Source: Sporothrix humicola
Taxonomy: Eukaryota; Ascomycota; Sordariomycetes; Ophiostomatales; Ophiostomataceae
Assembly (NCBI GenBank): GCA_021396245.1
Contig: WNYE01000035.1
Coordinates: forward strand, 124,001 to 188,000
Direction: 5' to 3'
Length of the DNA stretch: 64,000 nt
Within the stretch, counting starts at the first letter, position 1. Every line of letters begins with the position of its first letter. This document shows, one piece after another, positions 12,325 to 23,200 of the stretch. The notes beneath the pieces were generated by a model. It searched no databases. It had not been told where the DNA came from and saw only the letters and a program-made list of their open reading frames with translations. The position numbers and the translations under genes were made by a program.

Positions 12325-13203
12325 TTACAGTGCCAGGGCAACGGCAGCCAAGACACCGATAGCGCCAGCACCAAGAGCACCGACACGCGCAACAAGAGAG
12401 CCGGCCGATGAGACGGTCACAAGCGACGCAGGCGTGCCCGAGGACGACGTTGCAGAGCCGCCGGTGGGCGAGGGCGTGGTGACGTTAGCACCAGTGCCAG
12501 ACCCAGAGCCGCTGCCGCTGCCGCCCTTGTGGCCCGAGGGCAGAGTTGTGGCGGCCTCCTGGACAAAGTTGGCGCAGGTGATGCGCGTCTTGTTGGGGTA
12601 GTGCAGCACGAAGCTGAGGTTGCCAATGAACGCCGGGCTGGCGGGGTCGGTTGAGGCAAACAGGTCGCGGTACGTGACGTTGAAGGGGTCCGAGGTGATT
12701 TTGCCGTGCTTGCCGCTGAGATCGCCGACCTGGCAGGTCTGCTGGAGGGAAGACTCGCAGGCCGGGTCGTCGTTGCGCTGGAAGGGGTCCAAGTGGCCAG
12801 CGGCGGCTGTGCAGTTGCCGTTTTCGGGGACGGCGGCAGCGTGGATGTGGTACGTGAAGGGGCCGCCAGTCTTGGGCAGGTTGGTGAAGCTGACGGAGAA
12901 CTGGACACCGATGCCGTCCGGGCGGGACTGGGCCCAGATGCGGCCCTTGACGTTGCCACCGTCGGGGTAAGCAGCGGTATCAAAAGCGGCGTCCGGGAGA
13001 GTGGCGACATAGGCGACGTTGGACGGGTTGTTGATGGTGACGGTAGCGTTTCCGCGAGCCTAAACAGTCAGTGAATTGTTTATATGGTAGTGAAAATCAA
13101 AGCAAGGGCCTTGAGAACTTACACCAGTCAGAGGACCAGCAGCACCGGCATCCTGGGCCATGACTCCGGCCGCAGAGGCCGCCAGCAGAGTAGAGACACG
13201 CAT
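12325..13203 (-). CDS. GPI-anchored Cu-type superoxide dismutase-like cell-surface protein
   Basis: A 271-residue secreted protein from two exons (13203-13123 and 13059-12325) separated by a 63-nt intron. It starts with a signal peptide (MRVSTLLAASAAGVMA) and ends with a Ser/Gly/Thr-rich stalk and a hydrophobic tail fitting a GPI-attachment signal. The middle resembles fungal surface Cu/Zn-SOD-like proteins: a copper-ligand pair in FTYHIHAAAV, then NGNCTAAAGHLDP, GDLSGKHGK and a late FVLHYPNKT histidine. The cluster of zinc-binding residues of cytosolic Sod1 is not obvious, so it may be a copper-only type like Candida Sod5. Such enzymes detoxify extracellular superoxide at the wall. Paired cysteines suggest a disulfide. 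The enzyme class is inferred from motifs. Catalytic activity is not shown. Confidence 0.82.
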
Positions 13204-16200
13204 GTTGGAAGGGTATTGAGTGAGAGACGATGACGTGAAATGTACGGAGCAGACGGATGAATCAGAATTGGGCAGAAAGATAGGGGGAAGGATCAGGAGG
13301 AAAGCCAAGAAGAAGAGGAAAGACAGAAGTGACAGAAGTGACAGGGAGGCTGCCCAGTCTTATAGATGTAAGGATGTGGCGATATTAAGTGATGTAAGGA
13401 GGGTATGAAAGAGAGAACAGACACGGAAGTGGATGGAAGGGCAAGAAAGGATAAGAAAGGGACACGGGAGGGGAAGAAGGGGTGAATAAACGAGGCGGTT
13501 GGTTCGAGAGTACAAAGTGAAGACAAAGCGCAAAGAGCAGAAGAGTAGAGAGTACAGTGACGAGGTCGTACAGACACAAACAACAGACATAGACATGGAC
13601 ATAAACACAGTCACAGCGAGACAAACACAGACAAACGAGTACAAAGTACGCACGACGACGACGTGAGACATCCCAGGGCCTGAAGAGATAAATTAAGACA
13701 TGAAGACGTAGAATGCTGGCCAAGATAAAAAATCAAAGATCAAAGACAGATTCTACAAAAATCTAAAAATGACGGATGTCTTGCTTTGGGGTCACTTTGG
13801 GATATCCAGGGGAAAGCAGCCAAGGCAGGACCCGAACAAAGCATGGCAGACCAAATACGATTGCAAGATTGCAAGATTGCACTTTGATTGTCTTGGTGCG
13901 GGGGCGGCTATGGTGACGAGAATGACGGAAGATGTGAGGATATATATTGGATATTGCTGTACCTGCATTCTGCCCCTGTCTGCAGGCTTGCACCTTCTGC
14001 ATGTACGTTTGTCCGCTTCGAGGCCGAAATGCTGCCCGAAAAAGCACGAGCGGTCCGAGATAAGATCCAATATACAAAGGGGGGGACAAGAGAATTAGCA
14101 AATTCGCAATGGGAAATGTACATGGCATATGTGAAGAGAGGGACGCAAAGACGCCTAGGTCAGGACGGCATATCATGGACGCTCGCTTGCCGTACTTTAA
14201 TGGAATTCCATTTTATTTTATTTTATTTTATTTTTATTTATGCTCTCTTCTTTGTTCACCTTCATGTGCTCCGTGCCGGTATTGCCGACCCTGTGTACTT
14301 GTAGACTTGTTGACTTGTTGAAATGTCTGTACTTTGTGTTCTTGTCAAATCCTTCAGACAACAAACGCTCGTCCCACGTCATCACGGTCTGCAGTCAAAC
14401 CAGGACAAGTACCAAGCAGCAAGCAATATCGAAGCTTTGTGCCTTGTGCGCTGTGACCTTTTTAGTTTTCCCGCTCGCTGCGTTCACTGTGGCAACAAGG
14501 CGTCACCATGCACTTTCGAGATGCTCGGATCCTTTTTACAGAGTTACGGAGTACGGAATAGATCCTATTCTGATCCTGTTCAGATCCTGCCAGGATCGGC
14601 AGCCTGCATATGTTTCTTTGTACCTCCGCTGTGGCTGGGAATCCTGTGTGCCGAGTAAAGTAGCCTGCAGTCACCTTCTTCAGTCTTTACTGTCTTTCCT
14701 GCAGGTGGGTGTTCAGCCCGGACTCTGACCCGGTCCAGCTTTGACCACCGGTTAATCTTGTTAATTTTGTGTTCTTGTCCATGGAGGAAATTCTTTGGAA
14801 ACTATATGTCGAAATTAATTACGGTGAAGAATAGAGAGAACAAGACATCTCCTTGACGTAAATTTGTCGATCAATGCCTGGGGAATGTCCATTAATTCTA
14901 GCAATAATAGAATGCTTGCGTAATATGGACTTTTGTCGTCGAATTCGCCATTAATAATGCCCAGGACACAGCCATTGTAGAACGGAAAGTCCAACGGCTA
15001 ATGTGGCTTTCCCATTGACGGCCCTTGCTTTACCATTATTACTTTACCATCCTCCGTTCATGTTGGCAACCTCTCTCCTCTCTCTCTTTTCTTGTCATTA
15101 TTTCCCCTTTGGTTGCAGATTGCCGGTTGCCACTCGGTACGACATACAATAGACAGCCAAGCGAGCCAAGTAATCCAAGCCATCCAAGATAGCCAAGCTT
15201 GATGCACTCGGTAAGTCTTGCGTGTCGTCAATTCGGAGTTGAATTGACGTATCGACATACCTCCAAGTCGGATTCCTTTTGATTTTTCTTTTTATCATTT
15301 TCATCTTCTTCGCCAAAATAAAAGTAGATACAAACAGACCCTTGACCAATCTACTTCTTGCAAAGCCCCTGTCCTAAAAATGTTTATCTTTCCCCTGAAG
15401 ATGTCTCGGAGATGGAGAACACAAAAATAGGGACTTTGGGGTCAAGGAAACTGGCCAACAGGCTGATGGCCCAACAAGAAATATAGACATAAATCTCAAT
15501 TGCATTATCCTCAGCCACTCTCGCTTTGGCCATCTCGCCAAAATTGTCAAGAAAATGAACAGTCCCGGGCATTCATCCTATTGGCATAATTGACGGGTAA
15601 AATGTAAGTGTGGATGGGAAGGGAAAGAGGCTGAAGTCATCTTGGAGGCGACTGTTGGGTGGAATTGAGGAATGACAATAAAATAATAGAAAATAAGTAG
15701 TCAATAGTACAACCCAAGAGTCAGCTGGTATTTATGTACTTTTTTTTTTTCTTGAAATAAAAAAAGGAAGATGCCTTTCATGATAGAAAGAAACACATAA
15801 AAATATCTGTATTTCGACGAACGTTGGATAGCAATCAAATTGTTCGTTATTTCAATTGTTCAGGCACAAAATAAAAATAAAATAGTACAGAAATTTATGA
15901 AGAAAATCAGAGGCACACAACTAAATATTTTTCTCGAAAATTCAATTCAATTTTGTTCACATTCATCTCATTCTCATAACTCACCTCATGAGCATTTAAC
16001 TCATGATGAGATGTTGTGGGTGAATGAGAGCTTAATTTTGCCCCACAGTTTCACGTGTCGTTCTGGAGTAGCGCGAATTGGTGGTCCCCGCGAAACCAAG
16101 AAGGCTGCGTGTCCTTGCGAGGAAGAGCTGACGACCCAGGCCCGCCAGGGGCTGCGCTAGCGCCACGGGCATTGCGCGCGCTGCAGGAGAGCTTCCAGCT

Positions 16201-16343
16201 TCGTGGCCTTGGCCGAATTGAGACACCTCAACATCTCGAAACGACATTTCGACATCAGCACTTTAGCATCGACAACCATCAATCCACCAATTGACCCAAC
16301 CCTTTACGTTCTTTGTCTTCTTCCCTCACACTACTGCCCCATA
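13204..16343. other. 3.1 kb gene-poor region
   Basis: No convincing gene. The right-hand part (about 14750-16010) is AT-rich. Visible structure: a T/A-rich TTTTA-like run at 14209-14240, a TACGGAGTA 9-mer at 14545-14553, and five CCAAG pentamers spaced exactly 9 bp apart at 15157-15197. The left end should contain the promoter of the minus-strand SOD-like gene. The right end should contain that of the plus-strand OST2 gene. Confidence 0.55.
15157..15197. repeat. 9-bp-phased CCAAG array
   Basis: CCAAG occurs at 15157, 15166, 15175, 15184 and 15193. The period is an exact 9 bp, with unrelated 4-bp spacers. It lies in non-coding DNA. Confidence 0.85.
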
Positions 16344-16948
16344 ATGGCTAGACGCAGCGCAACACCTTCGGCGGCGGCGACCGGTTCATCGACACCAGTC
16401 CCGGCAGCAGCTGCTTCGACGCCCGTTGCGACTCCGGCCCCAAAGACTACCTCGACCCCCTCTTCCTCCTCCTCCTCTTCTCAAGGCAACGCCATCCAGA
16501 ACGTCGTTGACAACCTGCTGTCGCACTACCACAAGGCGACGCCGCAGCGGACGAAGCTGTTGGATGCGTTCATGGTGTTTCTGGTGGCCGTCGGTGCCCT
16601 GCAGTTTGTCTACTGCGTTCTGGCAGGAAACTATGTACGTCCAGTCGACGCTTCCAATGCGAATACGTAGCAGAAGATGGAAGAAGTAAACGTACTAACA
16701 TCACAGCCTTTCAACGCTTTCCTGTCCGGCTTCTCGTCGACTGTTGGCCAGTTTGTCTTGACTGGTGAGTTCAGACCACATTCCACCCAGATCTGATTAG
16801 TACTGACCCTTTTTCAGCCTCCCTCCGCATCCAGACGACCGAGGCCAACAAGACCGACTTCCCCTCCGTGTCGCCTGAGAGAGCGTTTGCCGATTACGTT
16901 GTGTGCAGCCTGATACTGCACTTTTTCTGCGTCAACTTTATCAACTAG
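16344..16948 (+). CDS. OST2: oligosaccharyltransferase subunit OST2/DAD1
   Basis: Subunit of the ER oligosaccharyltransferase complex, which transfers the lipid-linked glycan to Asn-X-Ser/Thr sequons in nascent proteins. The protein has 159 residues from three exons (16344-16634, 16707-16764, 16818-16948). An Ala/Ser/Pro-rich N-terminal tail of about 50 residues precedes the DAD family domain. Three hydrophobic segments are visible: about residues 74-95 (DAFMVFLVAVGALQFVYCVL), 100-121 and 141-159. The conserved DAD end, VCSLILHFFCVNFIN, closes the protein. The ATG context (ATAATGG) and the family start agree. The intron donors are GTACGT and GTGAGT. It is smaller than its neighbours but typical for fungal OST2. 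Confidence 0.95.
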
Positions 16949-17348
16949 ACGGGACGAAGAGAAAAGGGGACGGACAGAAAGGAGAACTGGATGGCGGAAA
17001 CACGACGAGGCACGGAAAGACACTGCCAGACGGCGTGTGCAACAGGATGGGGGGGAGAAGATGTTGTCCAAAAAGAGATCGAGCTGCTGCTCAAATGGAG
17101 GGACGGGAGAGTGCTCCCGTTAGACAGAACCCACCAAAATGGTGCAAAAGAACTGGCGTCTTTACTTTGTAATTGTTTTTATATTTTCTGCGAGTTTGAT
17201 CACGAAAATCTGTTTCTTTATTCTTTCCTGACACAACTCCCTTAAAACTGAACTATACTGAACACTGTGTGCCCATCTTCCAAACAAGAACTCCGCTCTA
17301 GGATATAATCGTACACAAACCGCATGTCGCTTCTCTTTGCTCCCCGGC
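16949..17348. other. convergent 3' spacer OST2/GRH1
   Basis: Roughly 400 bases between two convergent stop codons. The OST2 frame stays open past its stop to about 17245, but the sequence turns AT-rich (17160-17240) and reads like untranslated DNA. No separate gene was seen. Confidence 0.6.
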
Positions 17349-18470
17349 CTAGCTCTTGTCTTTTGCTGCTTCCTTGGGCGTACCTGCTCGTGGCGGGCCT
17401 CCCTTGGGCGGCGGTGCCACTGGCGTAATGGACCGGCTTGTCGGACCCTCCATCTGTTGGCTCTTCTCCTCTTCCTCCTTGAAATAGTCGTCCACCGAGA
17501 GGCCGGCTGCGTTCCCGCCCGTGTTGTGATGCCGGTCCTTCTTCTTTGACCGCGGAGCACCTCCTGCTGGCGGTGGCACGAGCTGTGCTGGCACTAAGAA
17601 GTTGTCTGCCGGCGGTGCTCCGCCGTTTGCATTTGCATCTGCACCAGCACCAGCTTTTGGTGGGCCGCCTGCCGCTGCTCCAAACGTCGCTGCTGTTGGT
17701 GTCGTCGCTGCCTGCTCAAACAGGTCTGCTGCCGCCACGGGTCCGCTACCGTGTGCCGCGTGCAGGTGCCGCTTCTCGCTGTCTCCATTAAACTCGAACA
17801 TGGTCTCGCCGGGGCCCGAAACAGGCTCGCTGAGCGGTGCCGGCAAGCGGTGCAGCGCGCCGTAGCCCAGGACACAGCCCAGGGCGCCCTCGCCGCCCCA
17901 GTCGCGGCTCGGCTGGATCGACACCTCGCGCGTCACGTCGTACTCGTTGTTGTACACCCACAGCCGCAGCGGGCGGCCAATGTGGTCCTCGACAAGCTCG
18001 CCGAGCCCGCTCTCGCCGTGCAGCACGCCCTCGGGCGTTCCCAGGATGTAGTCGCTGTAGGGCAGCAGGCCGGCGGATTCGGCGGGCGACCGCGCGGGGA
18101 CGTCGAGGACGTGCCAAATGTTGGACACGACGGCCAGCGGTGTCCACTGGAGAGACAGTCCCAAGGAAGCAGTGTCGTAGGGCACGGGAATGTGCATTGT
18201 GCGCGTGCGCTGGCCCTTGGCGCTCCAGAGGCCCAGGGTAACCGTGCCGCCAGCACAGTTGCGCACTTCCTGCGCGAACAGCATCGGGTCCGAGTCGTCA
18301 ATCATGCGCCCGTTGATGCCCACAATGAAGTCGAACCAGGGCTCGACGGTCAGCTCGAGATTCGTGTTGCGCAGAACCTGGAAGCCGAAAGCGCCGTGCG
18401 TGGCCTCCTTGTCGGCGGCTGGACCTTCGCCGTCCAGCCGCGAGATGAACCGATTGAGGGCGTTGAACAT
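17349..18470 (-). CDS. GRH1: GRASP-domain Golgi/ER-exit stacking protein
   Basis: A 373-residue, intron-free gene for the fungal GRASP55/65 orthologue, a peripheral protein of early Golgi and ER exit sites. It acts in COPII/Golgi organisation and unconventional secretion. The two tandem PDZ-like GRASP repeats span about residues 20-215 (FGFQVLRNTNLELTVEPWFDFIVGING, then WHVLDVPARSPAESAGLLPYSDYILG with DHIGRPLRLWVYN). The C-terminal 150 residues are Ala/Gly/Pro-rich and disordered, as in the family. The N-terminus is MFNALNRFISRL, not a myristoylated Met-Gly. It can form an amphipathic helix, matching yeast Grh1, which is anchored by NatC acetylation. The start at 18470 is the only in-frame ATG that keeps this helix. 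Confidence 0.94.
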   Translation of the reverse strand: MFNALNRFISRLDGEGPAADKEATHGAFGFQVLRNTNLELTVEPWFDFIVGINGRMIDDSDPMLFAQEVRNCAGGTVTLGLWSAKGQRTRTMHIPVPYDTASLGLSLQWTPLAVVSNIWHVLDVPARSPAESAGLLPYSDYILGTPEGVLHGESGLGELVEDHIGRPLRLWVYNNEYDVTREVSIQPSRDWGGEGALGCVLGYGALHRLPAPLSEPVSGPGETMFEFNGDSEKRHLHAAHGSGPVAAADLFEQAATTPTAATFGAAAGGPPKAGAGADANANGGAPPADNFLVPAQLVPPPAGGAPRSKKKDRHHNTGGNAAGLSVDDYFKEEEEKSQQMEGPTSRSITPVAPPPKGGPPRAGTPKEAAKDKS

Positions 18471-19103
18471 TGTGGTGTCGAAAGTACGGTGGCGGCGATC
18501 GATGTAAGGGTATCTAGATTCCTGTGTCTATTCGTGGCGGGGAAAGGGTCGGATCAAAGTCACGGTTGGAAGTTGTGGTTTAGGTGTGGTTTGTTCGTCG
18601 TTCGCTCCTGCTCCCTGTGATGCAACGACCTGACGTCGCGCTGGCATTGAACAGCTTGCTGTATCGCACCTTCCTGCGTGCTGTGCTGTCCCCAACCAGC
18701 GAATCAGCGTGCAGCATTACCTTAGAGCTGTCCCTTACGTAGCTGCTGCTTGGGGGGGCAGAAGTGGGTCCACTTGGCCTGGAGGCACTAACGCATGAAG
18801 GCGCCGTTGAGGCCGCTCGAACTGCAGCCTTGCAGCAGAAAATCTCGACCATAAATACTTTTCTTCATGAACATCGACTTTTACTCCTAAAACCCCCAAA
18901 TTCGCCACGATACGAAGACTGTACATTGATTGAACATAAATTTCACTCATTGAACTCATAGCCGTGATTACCGACGACAATACAACTCTGGGCACATAAT
19001 TTCTGCACAATTTTCTGGCCATCAGGGTCAACCTCTCAGCCTTTCATTCTCCTTTCATACCACAACAGTTCTCGACCATCTCGATTCCCGGCGCACACTC
19101 ACA
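18471..19103. promoter_or_regulatory. shared divergent promoter region GRH1/TGS1
   Basis: 633 bp between two divergent start codons. It must carry promoter and leader sequence for both genes. No open frame with coding character and no recognisable binding-site array was seen. Confidence 0.6.
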
Positions 19104-19988
19104 ATGGTCAAGGTAGCGCCGGACCTTCCTCTCACAGAAAACTGCCACCACTATACCCGCCTCGATGACGTCCCTTTACATATCCGGAAATACTGGAAGA
19201 GCCGCCACAAGATCTTCTCCATCTACAACGATGGCATCTACCTGACCGACGACGCCTGGTTCGGCGTCACGCCCGAGCCCATTGCCCGCCGGATCGCCGA
19301 AGACATTCCGCTGCCTATCATGCCGGAATCCTACTACGAGGCCACCGTCCACATCCACCCGCCAGCCCCGCCGCCAATAACCGTCGTCGACATGTTTGCC
19401 GGCGCAGGCGGCAATACCATTGCCTTTGCGCTCTGGGGCTTCTTTGACCGCATCATTGGCATTGAGAAGGACGCCGAGACGCTGGCGTGTGCACAGGAGA
19501 ATGCACGTGTCTCGGGAGTCGCAGACGGTGTCATTACCTGGGTTCACGGCGACTGTTTTGAAGTGCTGAAAGAGCTTTTACAGCCGGGGAATGACGACGA
19601 CATCGAGGACGGCACTGTGTCTCCCCTCGATCCAGACAACACAGTCGTGTTTGCCTCCCCTCCATGGGGCGGTGTTAGCTATACGGCGCAGAGCATCTTT
19701 GACCTGTCGACGATGGAGCCGTACAATTTGCAGCAACTTCACGATGTTTGCTATCCGCTGCCACATGCTCTTTACTTGCCACGGACGAGCGATCTGCAAC
19801 AGTTGGCGGATGTTGTGCCAAGAAAGAAGCAGGGGAGCACAGAAACAGAAACACAAGGAGTTGCAGAGTCAGAGCCTAAACTCGAGGTTGTTCAGTACTG
19901 CATGGAGGGCTTTAGCAAAGCTCTTGTTGCCTATTATCCAGCCGAAACAGAAGCCTTGAAGCTTCTGCCTCGAAGGACGGAGAAGTGA
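19104..19988 (+). CDS. TGS1: trimethylguanosine synthase (snRNA/snoRNA cap hypermethylase)
   Basis: A 294-residue, intron-free methyltransferase that converts the m7G cap of snRNAs, snoRNAs and telomerase-type RNAs to 2,2,7-trimethylguanosine using S-adenosylmethionine. The class I SAM-binding motif VVDMFAGAGGN is at residues 94-104, followed by the acidic strand end IGIEKD. The family's catalytic SPPWGG is at residues 185-190; its Trp stacks on the m7G base. The N-terminal block (residues 28-60, RKYWKSRHKIFS...DDAWFGVTPE) is also characteristic of TGS1. The length matches compact fungal enzymes, which lack the long N-terminal region of animal TGS1. ATG context is CACAATGG. The promoter is shared with divergent GRH1. 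Confidence 0.96.
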   Translation: MVKVAPDLPLTENCHHYTRLDDVPLHIRKYWKSRHKIFSIYNDGIYLTDDAWFGVTPEPIARRIAEDIPLPIMPESYYEATVHIHPPAPPPITVVDMFAGAGGNTIAFALWGFFDRIIGIEKDAETLACAQENARVSGVADGVITWVHGDCFEVLKELLQPGNDDDIEDGTVSPLDPDNTVVFASPPWGGVSYTAQSIFDLSTMEPYNLQQLHDVCYPLPHALYLPRTSDLQQLADVVPRKKQGSTETETQGVAESEPKLEVVQYCMEGFSKALVAYYPAETEALKLLPRRTEK

Positions 19989-20237
19989 GAGATGGATTCT
20001 CGTTTTCTCTTTTTGGTCACGGTTTTCGTTCCTTGCATGTTTAGTATTTTAACGTTCTTTTGCTTTTTGTTGTCATATCTACATATACCCAATAACGAGT
20101 CCTTTTTTTATCTGAAAGAAATAAAAAAATCTTTACAACACCTTGGCGATCCATGATCTCTCCCTCTCTCGTTCCCTTTCTCTCTCCTTTTCTCGCTCTT
20201 TCTCTCTCTCCCCCCTGGCGTCAGAGTTCCGTCTCCA

Positions 20238-23200
20238 CTAGAGAGCCTTGACTATCGCCCGCTCGTCAAACAGGTCCTTGACCACGCCGTCCACACAGCC
20301 CTCCGTGTCCACGGGCGCCATGGCGTACGTCGACTCGAACGCATAGATGCTCAGCTGGCTAAAGAAGGGCCGCAGCACCTTGGACACCAGCTCGTCCTTG
20401 CGTTCCAGACTGACCTCGTCGCTGAGACCGCCGACCGCGCCAAGCAAGGGACGCTTGAATGCACTGTTTGCTGCCAGCGCCGAGACCGACTCGAGGCCCA
20501 CACCGGGGCTGTGGTGGTTGCTGAACATCATCGCCGAGCCCAGCTCTTCCGACAGCTCGTCCGCCAGTGCCACGGGCTGGTACGTCGCCGACCGGTACAC
20601 GGCGTCAATGGTGTCTGTGACAAACAGCCACTCGCGCAGCTGGAAGTCATCGGGCGCCACGCACACGAGCAAGTCCAGGAGTTTACATGCTTGGAGGAGC
20701 GACGCATTGTTGTACGTGTCGGCGGCCGTGCTGCTGTCCGCCGCCACAATCGACGCAATCGCCGCGTGCAGCTCCGAGTCCACCAGCGGCCACAGCCCGG
20801 CTAGGTGCACGGCGCTTGTCCGCAGCACGAGCGCACGCAGCACCATGTACACTTCGGCGCGCGTAGTCGACGAGGGCGACGAGGTGGCCGATGCGCCCAG
20901 CAGCTCCACGAGTTTCTCGGTAATCAACGGCAGATCCGAAACGAAGGCATCGGGCGCCGAGGCTAGGATCAATAGAGCCACGCGACGAAGAGTCAGTTGC
21001 GTGCGTCGATCGGCTTCGAGACGTGCCGACGTCGCGCCCACACCAAACACAATGCCGGCCGTTGTCGGTGCTGTCAACCGGCTCAGTAGCTCAGGCATGC
21101 GCTCCTTGTCGCTGACAGACCATTGCCTCAACAGGGGCAGCCATTCGCTGCGCACAAGCGGCAGGCTGGATCCAAAGAAGCGTGCGTCGTTGAACGCATC
21201 CGACACGTCCTTTTTCCAGCCCTTTTGGTTGTTGGGCAGCCGCGACAGTTCTTGCAGAAGCACCAGCGTCGACCGCGACATGGTCTCGGGGAACGTCTTG
21301 GCGCGGATCGTAGGACCGATCACGTTGGTCGAAATGGTTGTTGCTGCCGACTGCACACGGTCGTTCTCCATAAGAATCTTGGGCAGGTTGGGCACAATCG
21401 ACGACAAGATGCCGACAACATCGTCAGCACGGGCGGACGGGTTGCCGTAGTCGGCCGTCACAAGCTGGGCGTTGCCGTTGCCAGAGACCTTGCGCGTGTT
21501 GCTGGCATCGGCCGCACGATCGATTTGTGGGCTTGACGTCACTCCATCGGGGATGATAACAGGACGGGTCGTGAACAGAGCCGTCAACAACCGCAAGAAC
21601 ATGTCACCAAGCTCACGCCGCATTTTGCGCTGCTCGCCAAAGTTGGTGTTGTCCACCTTCTCGCCCAGGATGGCTGCAAACTCGAGCAGACACGGCAGCG
21701 ACTGCCGGTGCGGGAACGGGTTGCCCAGCAGATCCTTGAGGAAGATTGTGCAGTCTTGCCAGATCTCGTCCATCACGTCGTCCTCAAGCGACCGCGCATA
21801 GTCCACCAGGAACACGACGATATCCGTGTCTTGCAGAGAGATGGTGAGTGTCGATTTGCGTGCCGGGTCGAGAGCTGCCGGGTTCGTGCGGCTGTAGATG
21901 GAATTGAAGAGGGCCGGGATTGTGTGTTTTGGCCGGGAGGCGTCGAGTGTCAAGAGAAGATCGAACACGTCTGTATATTGCCGGCTGGAAGCAGGTGCCG
22001 CAGCCGTTTCGCTTGTTGAAGCAGCGGCCTGCGCGATAAGGGCGCTCCGCCAAATATCTATAGTCGTCTCTAGACACTCGAGCATCTCGGCCCGGAACAG
22101 ATGCTCGAGAAGTCGTCTCGACCTATTGCGGACACGCATCGACGTGTAGTTGAAGGAAGCCGCGGACGTCATATCGAGAGAGGATGCACCAGAAGCTGCC
22201 GCTCCCGACGTGCTTGAGGTGCCTTTGCCTCCCCAGGTCCATATCCGGAAGCAAATCCGCACAGCGTCCTGGAATGCCAGCAGCACGGTTAAGCGGTCGT
22301 TAGCAGTGGCACTGCGGGTCTGCGGCGCGTCCGACGCGAAAATGTTGCCAAAGAAACTTTGCGGCTGGTCGGGGCTCTTGACGGATTGCACCCGTGCTTC
22401 TTCGTCCAGCAGCCGCTGGTGGCCCGTGGCCAAGATCTGTTCGAGGGCGTTGAGAAGTGAAATTAACGTGGTCTCGGGAGCGTCCGTCTCGGCACGGGCC
22501 GTAGGCCGCGGGTTGCGGTACGTTTCCTGGAGATCAGAAAACGTGGTACCGACCTGTGCGCACAACGTCTCCACAAGTGGAATCAGAACCTGGAAAATCG
22601 AGTCGGAATAAAACGGCAGGCAAATCGACAAGAAACCGACCCAGCTGTCGAGCACGGCGCGGCTGCTGGGCGAGCTAAGCCCGGCCTGGATGCACTTGAG
22701 CAAGGTCGCTGGTGGCGGGAGGACGGTGTGAGTAACTTCCTCTGTAGGTGACGAGATGATCTTGGTGATATCGCCGCTGCTAAACGTGCGCTTTTCGCTG
22801 GTCGGCGATGCTGGCTGCTCAACGGGCGTGATATCGCGGAGCTTGAGGGCCGGCGACAGCACATCCAGCAGAAGCGTCTGAATGTACGGATCGGGACCCT
22901 GAAGAGCGTCGGAAAGGCGTTCGAGGAGAGCATCTTCAAGGTGAAGTTTAGCAAGTGCTGTAGCATGAGGGTTAAGGAGAATTTGGTGGAGCGTATAAAG
23001 AGCAAAGCGGCATAGCTGAGCATCTCGTTGATCGGTCAAGCTGCTCTTGTCATCTGATTCAGTAGGAACAATGCACTTCATGCAAACGTGGACAAAGAAC
23101 TCCTGATAGGTCACTTCAGTGTCTTCAGATACGGCTGTACTAGTGTTAATAGATGTCTCGAGCATTACCATGCCTTTTTGTGTCAACATACCTAGATCGC

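Noticed and set aside
17751..18620. 289-residue plus-strand frame over GRH1
   Set aside because: Shadow of the GRASP gene. Composition is Arg/Ala/Val-rich and no family is recognisable.
20347..21450. 367-residue plus-strand frame inside DOP1
   Set aside because: Ser/Arg-rich mirror of the DOP1 coding strand, without conserved motifs.
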